Origin: Candidatus Omnitrophota bacterium
GTDB lineage: Bacteria > Omnitrophota > Koll11 > JAHIPI01
Reading direction: 5' to 3'
DNA: 10,399 bases
Assembly (NCBI GenBank): GCA_028718265.1
Contig: JAQUMG010000051.1
Span: 1 to 10,399 of the forward strand
Shown: in pieces, positions 1 to 6,148 of the stretch
Layout of the letters: every line of letters begins with the position of its first letter
Position numbering within the stretch: the first letter of the stretch is position 1
Translations under genes and position numbers: made by a program
Notes under the pieces: model-generated
Seen by the model: only the letters and a program-made list of their open reading frames with translations
Told to the model about the DNA's origin: nothing
The model's database searches: none

Positions 1-1
1 T

Positions 2-1993
2 GTTTGGATTGACGTTGATAAAAATGGACAGTTTTCAGAAGATGAGATGATTACTTCAAAAGCCGAACTTTGTTTAACGCATAACGGTGTGGATTATTTT
101 GCCCATCTTGACAATAATTATGGTTTATCAATAGAAGAAAGAGGCCCTGTCAGCGTTTGTCTCAAAGCTAAAGGCTGGTTTGTCTCTGAAAAAGGCGAGA
201 AGTTTTGCCAATTTGTAACGAGGATATATGCATACGAAGGAACGGATTATTTAAAGCTTCAACATACCTTTGTATATACCGGATATCCGGAAAATAAGTT
301 TCATTATTTATACAAAGGATTAAAACTACCCAAGAACGAAACTATTGATGCGGTATATATAAAAATTCCCACAAAGATAAACGAATCGAGCATGCTGACG
401 TATGCAGCAGATGGCCAGGTTCAACAAGAGAAACTTAAAAGAGAGATTGACCTCTTTCAGAGCAATTTCAATAGCTATACAGTGAAAGCGGCCGGAAGCG
501 ATGTCAAATCCGGAGATAAGCTGAAAGGCTGGATAGACGTAAGCGACAATATGGCGGGTATATCTATTGGGATTAAGGATTTTTGGCAGCAGTTCCCGAA
601 GGCTTTTCATATAGATAAAGTCAATAATTGTGTCCTCATGTATTTGTGGCCAAAAGAGGCAGGAGTTTTGGATTTCAGGACCACAGAATCTGCTTTGGGC
701 CCGGATTCAGTTGCGCGAGGCAGTGCGTTTGGAGTAGCAAAAACTCACGATCTATTTTTGTATTTTCATAAAGGTAATTTTGAGGAAGTGTCAACGAGCA
801 AGGTGCTAGATACTTTCTTGTTAGATGATCTTGTTACTGTAAGTCCTCAGTGGCTTTCAGATACAAGGGCAATGGGAAGGTTGTGGCCTTATGACAAAAG
901 ACTGAATGCCGCGGAGGAGTTTTTGAGCCGCCTATTTGACTGGGGTGCCCGGCAGATAGAAAATTTTGGCTGGTATGGAATGGTCGATTTTGGAGATACG
1001 CTTAGCTGGTATCGCAAAGAAGCTTACGATAAATCCTATGATAATTGGGGCTGGCATCCCGAAGGCCGTTGGGGGTGGTTCAACTGCGAGACAACCGGTA
1101 CTCATACTGGCGCGCTACTACAATTTTTAAGGACAGGAAATTTTAAATATTATTTATTTGGCAGAAATCTTGCGCGGCACATAATGGATATAGACACGTG
1201 TCATTATAATACTGTAACCAATGACGCACGATTAAAAAGTGTAATTCCAGAAGATTATAGCCAGGTTGGCTCAATTCACAGACACAACGGAAATCATTGG
1301 GGCGATAGAAATGAAGAAACCTCACATACTAATGTTTATGGCTTAGCGTTGTATTATTTTATAACAGGTGATGAAAGAACGCATGATGTAATAGATGAAA
1401 TAGGTAGCTTCTTTTTGAAGGAAAGAGTTACTTATTTTGGCCACCCGGACATAGCGCCTCAGAGAAGTATAGCAAATGTACTTTGGGGGGATGTTCTGCT
1501 TTACGAAATCACGGGTGATGAAAGATATAAAAAAGCTGCGGATAAATGGGCAGAGTTACTGTGCTATGGGCAAAAAGACGACGGCTCATGGCTTGAAAAT
1601 TATAACCCCGTGAAAAACCGATGGGAAGGAAAAGTGCATATGGGGTTTATTATGGGCTATACTCTTCCTGCGCTTATCGAGTACCACAAACTTACGCTTA
1701 ATAAGGCAGTAGGTAACTGTATTGTTAAGGCAACAGATTATGTTATTGATAAGGAAGCATACGCCGCATATTTTGATGCCTCGGCATATTCTTATTGGCT
1801 TACAGGGGATAGAAAGTACCGTCGGAATATAATAGATAGAGTAGATTTTTCCTTGGCCCACCAGAATAGAAGTAATGATCCCTTATGGAGTGGGATGATT
1901 TATCAGAAGGCTTATTATTCGCGCGTGCTGGAATATCTTTACAGCATGCCGTACGCATTTGAAGTTATTTCAGCAACTGGAAAAAATAAATAA
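2..1993 (+). CDS. Exo-rhamnogalacturonan-lyase-like protein (PcRGLX/YetA type), 5' end outside window
   Basis: The reading frame is open from base 2, so the gene starts upstream; the ATG at 47 is internal and has no convincing ribosome binding site. Counting from that ATG (648 codons), residues 30-95 resemble the end of a RIFT-barrel domain. Residues 100-260 look like a beta-sandwich containing IGIKDFWQQFPKAF (174-187), a motif typical of this family. Residues 270-648 look like an alpha/alpha toroid, with GWYGMVDFGD (308-317), WHPEGRWGWFNCE (336-348) and RHNGNHWGD (412-420) followed by SHTNVYGLALYYFITGD. Family members act on pectic or rhamnose-containing polysaccharide, but activity here is inferred. 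Just before the ATG the frame encodes an EF-hand-like loop. The next gene follows after 26 bp, so it is probably co-transcribed with the glycosyltransferase and exosortase and may trim or remodel a surface glycan. Family call is from motif memory; the fold is fairly sure, the substrate is not. Confidence 0.62.
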   Translation, partial: VWIDVDKNGQFSEDEMITSKAELCLTHNGVDYFAHLDNNYGLSIEERGPVSVCLKAKGWFVSEKGEKFCQFVTRIYAYEGTDYLKLQHTFVYTGYPENKFHYLYKGLKLPKNETIDAVYIKIPTKINESSMLTYAADGQVQQEKLKREIDLFQSNFNSYTVKAAGSDVKSGDKLKGWIDVSDNMAGISIGIKDFWQQFPKAFHIDKVNNCVLMYLWPKEAGVLDFRTTESALGPDSVARGSAFGVAKTHDLFLYFHKGNFEEVSTSKVLDTFLLDDLVTVSPQWLSDTRAMGRLWPYDKRLNAAEEFLSRLFDWGARQIENFGWYGMVDFGDTLSWYRKEAYDKSYDNWGWHPEGRWGWFNCETTGTHTGALLQFLRTGNFKYYLFGRNLARHIMDIDTCHYNTVTNDARLKSVIPEDYSQVGSIHRHNGNHWGDRNEETSHTNVYGLALYYFITGDERTHDVIDEIGSFFLKERVTYFGHPDIAPQRSIANVLWGDVLLYEITGDERYKKAADKWAELLCYGQKDDGSWLENYNPVKNRWEGKVHMGFIMGYTLPALIEYHKLTLNKAVGNCIVKATDYVIDKEAYAAYFDASAYSYWLTGDRKYRRNIIDRVDFSLAHQNRSNDPLWSGMIYQKAYYSRVLEYLYSMPYAFEVISATGKNK

Positions 1994-2006
1994 TTTAAAG
2001 ATATTT

Positions 2007-2010
2007 AAGG
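2007..2010 (+). promoter_or_regulatory. Shine-Dalgarno of the GT2 gene
   Basis: AAGG lies 9 nt upstream of the ATG at 2020 in the short gap after the lyase-like gene. It supports this start and a shared transcript. Confidence 0.5.
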
Positions 2011-2019
2011 ATACCAAAT

Positions 2020-3186
2020 ATGTCTTATGTGTTATTGATTGCAAAATTATTTTTCTGGATAATGATATTTTTGATAGTGTACTCTTACTTCCTGTATCCT
2101 ATTTTTCTTGTGTTGTTTAGTTTATTCAAAAAGCCTATTGAAGTTAACTCAAATGGCTCGTATATTCCGAGCGTGAGTATGGTTATATCTGCGTATAACG
2201 AAGAAAAGATTATAGAGGAAAAAATTCAAAACTGTCTTGCACTCGATTACCCTAAAGAGAAACTCGAGATCGTCGTAGGCTCCGATGGTTCAACAGATAA
2301 TACCGCGCGCATATTTGCAAAATTTTCCAATCGAGCAATCAGGTTTTGGGATTTTCCCGAAAGAATGGGAAAGGTCAATATATTAAATGAGATAATCCCT
2401 CATCTTACGAGCGAGATTGTCGTTTTTTCTGACGCGAATACTATGTATGAAGCGGATGCGATAAAAGAATTAGTTAAGCCGTTCTCTAATCCGAAAATAG
2501 GTTGCGTTTGCGGAAAATTAATATTGAAAAAACCTGATAGAAATTGCAGCGGTGAGTTTGAAGGGTTTTACTGGAAATATGAGTCTTTCTTGAAGAAATA
2601 TGAAGGTAGGCAAGGCTCCCTGCTCGGAGCGAACGGAGGAATATACGCGATCAGAAAGAATCTTTTTGAAATTTTACCACCTAACACTATCATAGAGGAT
2701 TTCGTACTTCCTATGAAAATTTTGAGCAAAGGGTACAATATTTACTTTGCGCTGGACGCCATTGCAACAGAAGAAACATCGCGCAGTATACATGAAGAAA
2801 GTAAGAGAAAGATTAGAATAGGCGCAGGAGCTTACCAAACATTGCTTATGACGCTTCCGATGCTTAATATCTTCCGCGGATTTCCGTCATTTGCGTACTG
2901 GTCGCATAAGGTTATTCGGTGGCTTGTGCCGTTTTTCTTAATCGCGTTGGTATTGATCAATTTATTTCTACTGCAACATGGAAACATATATCAATGCCTG
3001 TTTTATCTTCAGGCGATTTTTTACGGAGGGGCACTTGCAGGGTATTTATTAAGTAAAAGAAAGCATCAGCTGAAGCTGTTTTTGACTTTATATTATTTTG
3101 TAGCAATGAATGTTTCATTGTTGTTGGGCTTTTTCCGGTTTATAAGCGGAACTCAGCAGGTTACCTGGGAGCGGGCTGAAAGATAG
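2020..3186 (+). CDS. Membrane-anchored family 2 glycosyltransferase
   Basis: This 388-residue protein should extend a polysaccharide from a nucleotide sugar at the cytoplasmic membrane. A transmembrane helix spans residues 5-35, then a GT-A domain begins with VSMVISAYNEE (52-62). Visible motifs are VVGSDGSTDN (85-94, nucleotide binding), FSDAN (136-140, the DxD-type metal site), IIEDFVLPMKI (224-234, the ED catalytic-base motif) and SKRKIRIGAG (261-270, in place of the Q/RxxRW element). Two or three further helices follow (about 298-318, 325-345, 352-373), and the tail TWERAER is typical of this group. The layout matches poly-beta-linked sugar synthases of the cellulose synthase/PgaC type, but donor and product cannot be read from sequence. 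It sits 26 bp after the lyase-like gene and 9 bp before the exosortase, so an exopolysaccharide role linked to the PEP-CTERM system is likely. Confidence 0.88.
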   Translation: MSYVLLIAKLFFWIMIFLIVYSYFLYPIFLVLFSLFKKPIEVNSNGSYIPSVSMVISAYNEEKIIEEKIQNCLALDYPKEKLEIVVGSDGSTDNTARIFAKFSNRAIRFWDFPERMGKVNILNEIIPHLTSEIVVFSDANTMYEADAIKELVKPFSNPKIGCVCGKLILKKPDRNCSGEFEGFYWKYESFLKKYEGRQGSLLGANGGIYAIRKNLFEILPPNTIIEDFVLPMKILSKGYNIYFALDAIATEETSRSIHEESKRKIRIGAGAYQTLLMTLPMLNIFRGFPSFAYWSHKVIRWLVPFFLIALVLINLFLLQHGNIYQCLFYLQAIFYGGALAGYLLSKRKHQLKLFLTLYYFVAMNVSLLLGFFRFISGTQQVTWERAER

Positions 3187-3195
3187 GGAATAAAA

Positions 3196-4041
3196 ATGGA
3201 CAAAAAGAAAACAAATCTCATAAAATTTTTATCATGCATAACGCTGCTATTCATAGCCTACCTTCCGACACTGAAGTGGATGGCTGACAGATGGCTGGCC
3301 AAGGAGTCGTATTACGGGCACGGCTTTTTGATTCCGCTTATATCCTTATATGTTATATGGCAGAGGAGAGATGCTATTAAAAAGGCAAAGATATCGGGCG
3401 AGATGGCGGGCCTATGGATTGCGGCACTAGCTATTATTGTACACATAATATGTTCCACTTTAAGGGTGTATTTTATTTCGGGATTTTCGCTTGTTTTTGT
3501 AATATATGGACTAGTTCGCTTCTTCTTCGGCAAAGAGGTGATGCGTCAGCTCGTATTTCCGGTATTTTTCCTTCTGACAATGGTGCCGCTGCCGCTCGTT
3601 TTGATAAGCAACCTGACCGTTAAACTTAAGTTGTTTGCCGCGCAGTGCGCAACCTTTATATTGAATCACATCGGCTTTCCTTCCATAAGAGACGGAAGTA
3701 TTATAAGGATGCCGAATTCTTATATCGCCGTTGAGGCGCCGTGCAGTGGCCTGCGTTCGCTGATAGCACTTCTGACGCTGGGATTGCTTTTTGCGTTTGC
3801 GATGAAAACATCTTACCTGAAAAAGGCACTTGTGCTTTTATCCGCAGTTCCTATTGCTATTGCGGCAAATATGCTGAGGATAATTATGATTGCCACCGTC
3901 AATGACTTATACGGGGGGAAAATAGCCATGGGATTCTTCCATGATTTTACAGGGTTCCTTGTGTTTGTGTTTGCCTTTGCCGGGCTTTGGATGGTAGTTA
4001 GAGCTATAGATCCAGCGAAGGATGAAGGTGGTACGGAATAG
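3196..4041 (+). CDS. xrt: Exosortase (PEP-CTERM sorting transpeptidase)
   Basis: A 281-residue polytopic membrane protein with about eight hydrophobic helices. Exosortases are believed to cut PEP-CTERM proteins near the Pro-Glu-Pro motif at the outer face of the inner membrane. The family's three invariant residues are visible: Cys183 in EAPCSGLRSL, Arg228 in ANMLRI and His249 in GFFHDFTGF. The N-terminal YYGHGFLIPLISLYVIW (39-55) is also characteristic. The length matches stand-alone exosortases without a fused EpsI domain, and a separate EpsI is encoded at 5257. The SD AGGGA (3185-3189) overlaps the stop codon of the glycosyltransferase, so the two genes are translationally close. Its expected substrates, three PEP-CTERM proteins and a PEP-CTERM/sugar transferase fusion, are encoded from 6149 to 9044. 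I cannot assign a numbered subtype such as XrtA with confidence. Confidence 0.95.
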   Translation: MDKKKTNLIKFLSCITLLFIAYLPTLKWMADRWLAKESYYGHGFLIPLISLYVIWQRRDAIKKAKISGEMAGLWIAALAIIVHIICSTLRVYFISGFSLVFVIYGLVRFFFGKEVMRQLVFPVFFLLTMVPLPLVLISNLTVKLKLFAAQCATFILNHIGFPSIRDGSIIRMPNSYIAVEAPCSGLRSLIALLTLGLLFAFAMKTSYLKKALVLLSAVPIAIAANMLRIIMIATVNDLYGGKIAMGFFHDFTGFLVFVFAFAGLWMVVRAIDPAKDEGGTE

Positions 4042-4045
4042 GATA
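4040..4045 (+). repeat. AGGATA direct repeat, left edge of putative insert
   Basis: AGGATA overlaps the exosortase stop codon and recurs at 5247-5252 just before epsI. Removing the DNA between the copies would join the exosortase stop to the epsI start with an 8-nt gap and a usable SD. Six bases can match by chance, so this is only suggestive of a target duplication. Confidence 0.35.
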
Positions 4046-4157
4046 GGTAACTAGGCTAGGGCAAGGAAGCCGGTTTGGTATATGGGTAAGGTATGTGGTA
4101 GGAGAGCAAGAAATATTTTTTGAAAGAAAATGCCATCCTTGAGCGTATATATATGTG
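4042..4157 (+). other. Purine- and GT-rich intergenic spacer
   Basis: The stretch between the exosortase stop and the ORF6N ribosome binding site is rich in GGTA/GGTAAG-like words, for example GGATAGGTAAC and GGGTAAGGTATGTGGTAGG. I see no gene, clean terminator hairpin or well-spaced promoter. It looks like degraded repetitive DNA at the edge of the inserted block. Confidence 0.35.
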
Positions 4158-4173
4158 AGAGGAGGGCATAAGT

Positions 4174-4689
4174 ATGCCAAATACATCAGTTTCGAAAGAG
4201 TTCATTGAAAAGAAGATTTATATAATCAGAGGGCAAAAGGTAATGCTGGATAGGGATTTGGCAATGCTCTATGGAGTGGAAACCAGAGTATTAAATCAGG
4301 CGGTAACAAGGAATAAAGAGCGTTTCCCAGAAGATTTTATGTTCCAGCTAACAAAGGCAGAAACCGAATCTTTGAGATCACAAATTGTGATCTCAAAACG
4401 AGGCGGTGCTAGGTATTTACCCTATGTTTTTACGGAACAAGGAGTTGCAATGCTTTCAGGAGTTTTGACAAGCCCCAGAGCCGTAGAGGTAAATATTGCT
4501 ATTATGCGAGCTTTTGTCAGGCTCAGAGTGATAATATATGCGCATAAGGAGTTGGCGGAAAAGCTGAAAGAGCTTGAGGTAAAAATAGGCAGGCATGACA
4601 AGGAAATTATCGCTATCTTTGAAGTGATCAAACGGCTTGCAGAGCCACTGACTGATGGCCAAAAGCGGAGGATAGGGTTTCATATATAG
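4174..4689 (+). CDS. ORF6N-domain DNA-binding protein
   Basis: A 171-residue protein. Residues 8-95 match the ORF6N (KilA-N-related) domain: EFIEKKIYIIRGQKVMLDRD, then LAMLYGVETRVLNQAVTRN, FPEDFMFQLT and GGARYLPYVFTEQGVAMLS. The C-terminal part (115-160) is a charged helix, likely a coiled coil (HKELAEKLKELEVKIGRHDKE). ORF6N proteins come from phages and mobile DNA and also occur widely as chromosomal singletons; they bind DNA, but the function of the chromosomal forms is unclear. A strong SD (GGAGG, 4161-4165) lies 8 nt before the ATG. The gene has no obvious link to exosortase function and sits in what looks like an insert between the exosortase and EpsI. Inside it is a perfect 13-bp palindrome (4371-4397) that could be a self-binding site or a hairpin. 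Domain call is firm; role is unknown. Confidence 0.88.
   Translation: MPNTSVSKEFIEKKIYIIRGQKVMLDRDLAMLYGVETRVLNQAVTRNKERFPEDFMFQLTKAETESLRSQIVISKRGGARYLPYVFTEQGVAMLSGVLTSPRAVEVNIAIMRAFVRLRVIIYAHKELAEKLKELEVKIGRHDKEIIAIFEVIKRLAEPLTDGQKRRIGFHI
4371..4397. repeat. Perfect 13-bp inverted repeat inside the ORF6N gene
   Basis: TTTGAGATCACAA, one A, then TTGTGATCTCAAA: a perfect 13-bp palindrome arm pair centred on base 4384. It encodes SLRSQIVIS of the ORF6N domain. It could be an operator for a dimeric regulator, a transcript hairpin, or a by-product of codon constraints. The arms are seen directly; the role is inference. Confidence 0.85.
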
Positions 4690-4746
4690 AGATTGTATTT
4701 GTAAGGTTGCGGAGGTTGCGAATGGGGAAAATGTCGGGTAACTAAT

Positions 4747-4792
4747 TGTCATCCCGAGCGAGGCTGCCATAGGCAGACGAGTCGAGGGATCT
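4747..4792 (-). repeat. Palindromic repeat copy A
   Basis: Starts TGTCATCCCGAG and ends CGAGGGATCT, with outer arms ATCCC/GGGAT and an inner hairpin CTGCC-ATA-GGCAG (4764-4776). It is in the opposite orientation to copies B, D, E and F. Its right end supplies the GAGGG that serves as ribosome binding site for the GIY-YIG gene. Confidence 0.85.
4784..4788 (+). promoter_or_regulatory. Ribosome binding site supplied by repeat copy A
   Basis: GAGGG at the end of the palindromic repeat lies 7 nt upstream of the ATG at 4796. No other SD-like sequence precedes this start, so translation of the nuclease appears to depend on the repeat terminus. Confidence 0.6.
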
Positions 4793-4795
4793 AAT

Positions 4796-5167
4796 ATGAA
4801 ACAGTATTATGTGTATATTTTAAGCAGTTATTCTAGAACTTTGTACGTAGGAGTAACGAATAACCTGACCAAAAGAGTATGGGAGCACAAAGGAGGATTT
4901 GTCCAAGGCTTCTCTAAAAAGTATAACATTAACCAGCTTGTTTATTACGAAACGACAACGGATGTAATCAGCGCAATCGCCCGAGAAAAGCAATTGAAGA
5001 ATTGGAGAAGAGAGAAAAAGGAGTTTTTGATTAATCGTATGAATCCAGAATGGAAGGATTTGTACGAGTCGATTTTAGATTCCTCGACTTCGCTCGGAAT
5101 GACAGAGAAAGTGCTGTCATCCCGAGTGAGTACCGCGAAGCGGTACGAATCGAGGGATCTAACATGA
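4796..5167 (+). CDS. Single-domain GIY-YIG nuclease with repeat-encoded C-terminal tail
   Basis: The 123-residue product carries a compact GIY-YIG domain of the COG2827/YhbQ-like type in residues 1-94. It begins YYVYIL (4-9) and LYVGVTNNLTKRVWEH (16-31), which gives the two GIY/YIG strands and the catalytic Arg27. It continues GFSKKYNINQLVYYE (38-52) and AIAREKQLKNWRREKK (60-75), where Glu64 is the likely metal ligand, and ends NPEWKDL (83-89). Such proteins are structure-selective or homing-type DNA nucleases. Residues 95-123 are simply the translation of two palindromic repeat copies: DSSTSLGMT from copy B and LSSRVSTAKRYESRDL from copy C. This tail is therefore probably an acquired extension. 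The gene is bracketed by the repeat family on both sides and takes its SD from it. Domain call is secure; any role in mobilising the repeats is speculation. Confidence 0.9.
   Translation: MKQYYVYILSSYSRTLYVGVTNNLTKRVWEHKGGFVQGFSKKYNINQLVYYETTTDVISAIAREKQLKNWRREKKEFLINRMNPEWKDLYESILDSSTSLGMTEKVLSSRVSTAKRYESRDLT
5077..5104 (+). repeat. Palindromic repeat copy B (short form)
   Basis: Begins AGATTCCTCGA and ends CTCGGAATGACA with arms ATTCC/GGAAT and almost no central insert. It lies inside the 3' end of the GIY-YIG gene and encodes DSSTSLGMT. Confidence 0.85.
5115..5160 (-). repeat. Palindromic repeat copy C
   Basis: Starts TGTCATCCCGAG and ends CGAGGGATCT, as in copy A, but the centre is a different hairpin, GTACCGC-GAA-GCGGTAC (5130-5146). 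The outer arms are ATCCC/GGGAT. It is still within the coding frame of the GIY-YIG gene, which stops 7 bases after its end. Confidence 0.85.
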
Positions 5168-5177
5168 CTGTTATGTA

Positions 5178-5221
5178 AGATTCCTCGACTCCTTCGCTTC
5201 GCTCAGTCGCTCGGAATGACA
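5178..5221 (+). repeat. Palindromic repeat copy D
   Basis: Begins AGATTCCTCGACTCC and ends CGCTCGGAATGACA, with arms ATTCC/GGAAT and a CTTCGCTTCGCTCAG centre. It is separated from copy C by only 17 bp, and the two are head to head. Confidence 0.85.
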
Positions 5222-5227
5222 GGGGGC

Positions 5228-5245
5228 ACTTCGCTCGGAATGACA
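5228..5245 (+). repeat. Truncated palindromic repeat copy E
   Basis: ACTTCGCTCGGAATGACA matches the right half of copy B; the left half (AGATTCCTCG) is missing. It ends 11 bp before the epsI start codon, immediately next to the AGGA used as that gene's SD. Confidence 0.8.
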
Positions 5246-5246
5246 C

Positions 5247-5252
5247 AGGATA
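5247..5252 (+). repeat. AGGATA direct repeat, right edge of putative insert, overlapping epsI SD
   Basis: Second copy of AGGATA (first at 4040-4045). Its AGGA (5247-5250) lies 6 nt before the epsI ATG and is the only SD candidate there. Confidence 0.4.
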
Positions 5253-5256
5253 ATAC

Positions 5257-5877
5257 ATGAATAAAACAATCGGCTATATAGTATTACTGGTTTTACTGGC
5301 GGTGACATGCATATTTTCGGTAAATCTGTTTTTCCGTGAGCGGACGGCGCATGACGAAGTGGATATCAATAAGTTTCCGTATATCATAGGCGAATGGAAG
5401 GGGAAAGACCTCGAAATTACCGAAAAGGAATATAAAATCTTGGAGACCAGGAATGTGCTTTTGCGCGAATATGCAAATCCGCAAAATGAAAAGCTGGCGC
5501 TGTTTATAGTATATTCCGAGACAAACAGATCGGTTTTTCATCCGCCCGAAGTCTGCATGATGGGCAGCGGTATGGAGATTACGGAGAAAAGTATTGAAAA
5601 AATAAGTTATGACGGCCGCATGATCTCTGCCAATAAAATGCGCTCTGAGAAAGACGGCAACAGGATATTATCGCTTTATTGCTATAAAGCAAAGAGTCTA
5701 TATACCGACAATTATTATCTGCAGCAGGCATATTTTGCCTTCAATCAAATCTTCCACAATCAAGTAAAGGGCGCTACCATCCGCGTGTCGATGCCGGTTA
5801 CGGGCAGTGAAGAGGCGGCGCTTGCCAGCCTGAAGAAGTTTCTTGTTGAAGCAATAAAAGTCGTTGATAACATGTAG
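5257..5877 (+). CDS. epsI: Exosortase-associated EpsI family protein (DUF3485 type)
   Basis: A 206-residue protein with an N-terminal membrane anchor (residues 6-26), then an extracytoplasmic domain. FPYIIGEWKGKDLEITE (40-56), then LLREYANPQNEKLALFIVYSE (68-88), FHPPEVCMMGSGMEI (94-108) and LSLYCYKAKSLYTDNYY (138-154) match the EpsI pattern. That pattern carries a conserved His and Cys in an HxPExC motif (His95, Cys100) near the middle. EpsI is usually encoded directly after, or fused to, an exosortase and is thought to assist sorting or export; its biochemical role is unresolved. Here it is separated from the exosortase by about 1.2 kb of unrelated genes and repeats. Length and start fit stand-alone EpsI. 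It may now rely on read-through or on a promoter inside the insert, but I could not identify a convincing one. Confidence 0.9.
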   Translation: MNKTIGYIVLLVLLAVTCIFSVNLFFRERTAHDEVDINKFPYIIGEWKGKDLEITEKEYKILETRNVLLREYANPQNEKLALFIVYSETNRSVFHPPEVCMMGSGMEITEKSIEKISYDGRMISANKMRSEKDGNRILSLYCYKAKSLYTDNYYLQQAYFAFNQIFHNQVKGATIRVSMPVTGSEEAALASLKKFLVEAIKVVDNM

Positions 5878-5908
5878 TCACCACGACACCAAGTCACCAG
5901 GTCACCTG
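5877..5908 (+). repeat. Tandem 8-bp repeat, four units
   Basis: GTCACCAC, GACACCAA, GTCACCAG and GTCACCTG follow one another without gaps, starting at the last base of the epsI stop codon. The last part also holds the palindrome CAGGT-C-ACCTG. Confidence 0.8.
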
Positions 5909-6085
5909 TTCGGCCATTTCAACACTCCAATCAAAGTTGTACAAATTCCTCATATCGCCTATCAATGATTGTCATGGTTCGTCGTAGAAGTACCGTATTC
6001 CCTCAAATTTTGTTGTTCTAACCTGTTGATTTCCAATGCCTTACACGCCGGAATTTTTCACAACATATTTGTAAAAATCCCAACT
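5909..6085 (+). promoter_or_regulatory. Leader region upstream of sigma-54 promoter
   Basis: No open frame or gene is apparent here. An imperfect palindrome, TTTTTCACAA-CATAT-TTGTAAAAA (6054-6077), lies just upstream of the promoter. A sigma-54 activator such as the PrsR type usually binds in this kind of region, but no site can be named from sequence alone. Confidence 0.35.
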
Positions 6086-6101
6086 TGGCACAAAAACTGC
6101 T
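6086..6101 (+). promoter_or_regulatory. Sigma-54 (RpoN) promoter of the PEP-CTERM operon
   Basis: TGGCAC, five A residues, then CTGCT. It matches the -24/-12 consensus TGGCAC-N5-TTGCW at every informative base except one T, with the required 10 bases between GG and GC. Transcription would start near 6112, about 37 bases before the ATG at 6149. PEP-CTERM genes in several bacteria are known to be linked to sigma-54 and the PrsK/PrsR pair, which supports the call. Confidence 0.85.
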
Positions 6102-6148
6102 TATTACTCAAAGTAGAAAGGGTGGATTCTGTAAGCGCATAATAAACA

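Noticed and set aside
326..1861. Minus-strand open frames over the lyase-like gene
   Set aside because: Short, without SD or domain sense, opposite a continuous conserved-looking gene.
4120..4151. TTGAAA...TATATA promoter before the ORF6N gene
   Set aside because: The spacing is 20 bp, outside the usual range, and the region is simply AT-rich.
4456..4770. Minus-strand open frames over the ORF6N gene
   Set aside because: They mirror a well-supported gene on the + strand, have no recognisable domain, and one runs into the repeat.
5077..5245. Repeats B-E as a CRISPR array
   Set aside because: The copies alternate in orientation, differ in length and centre, are partly coding, and have no regular unique spacers. 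They are dispersed palindromic repeats.
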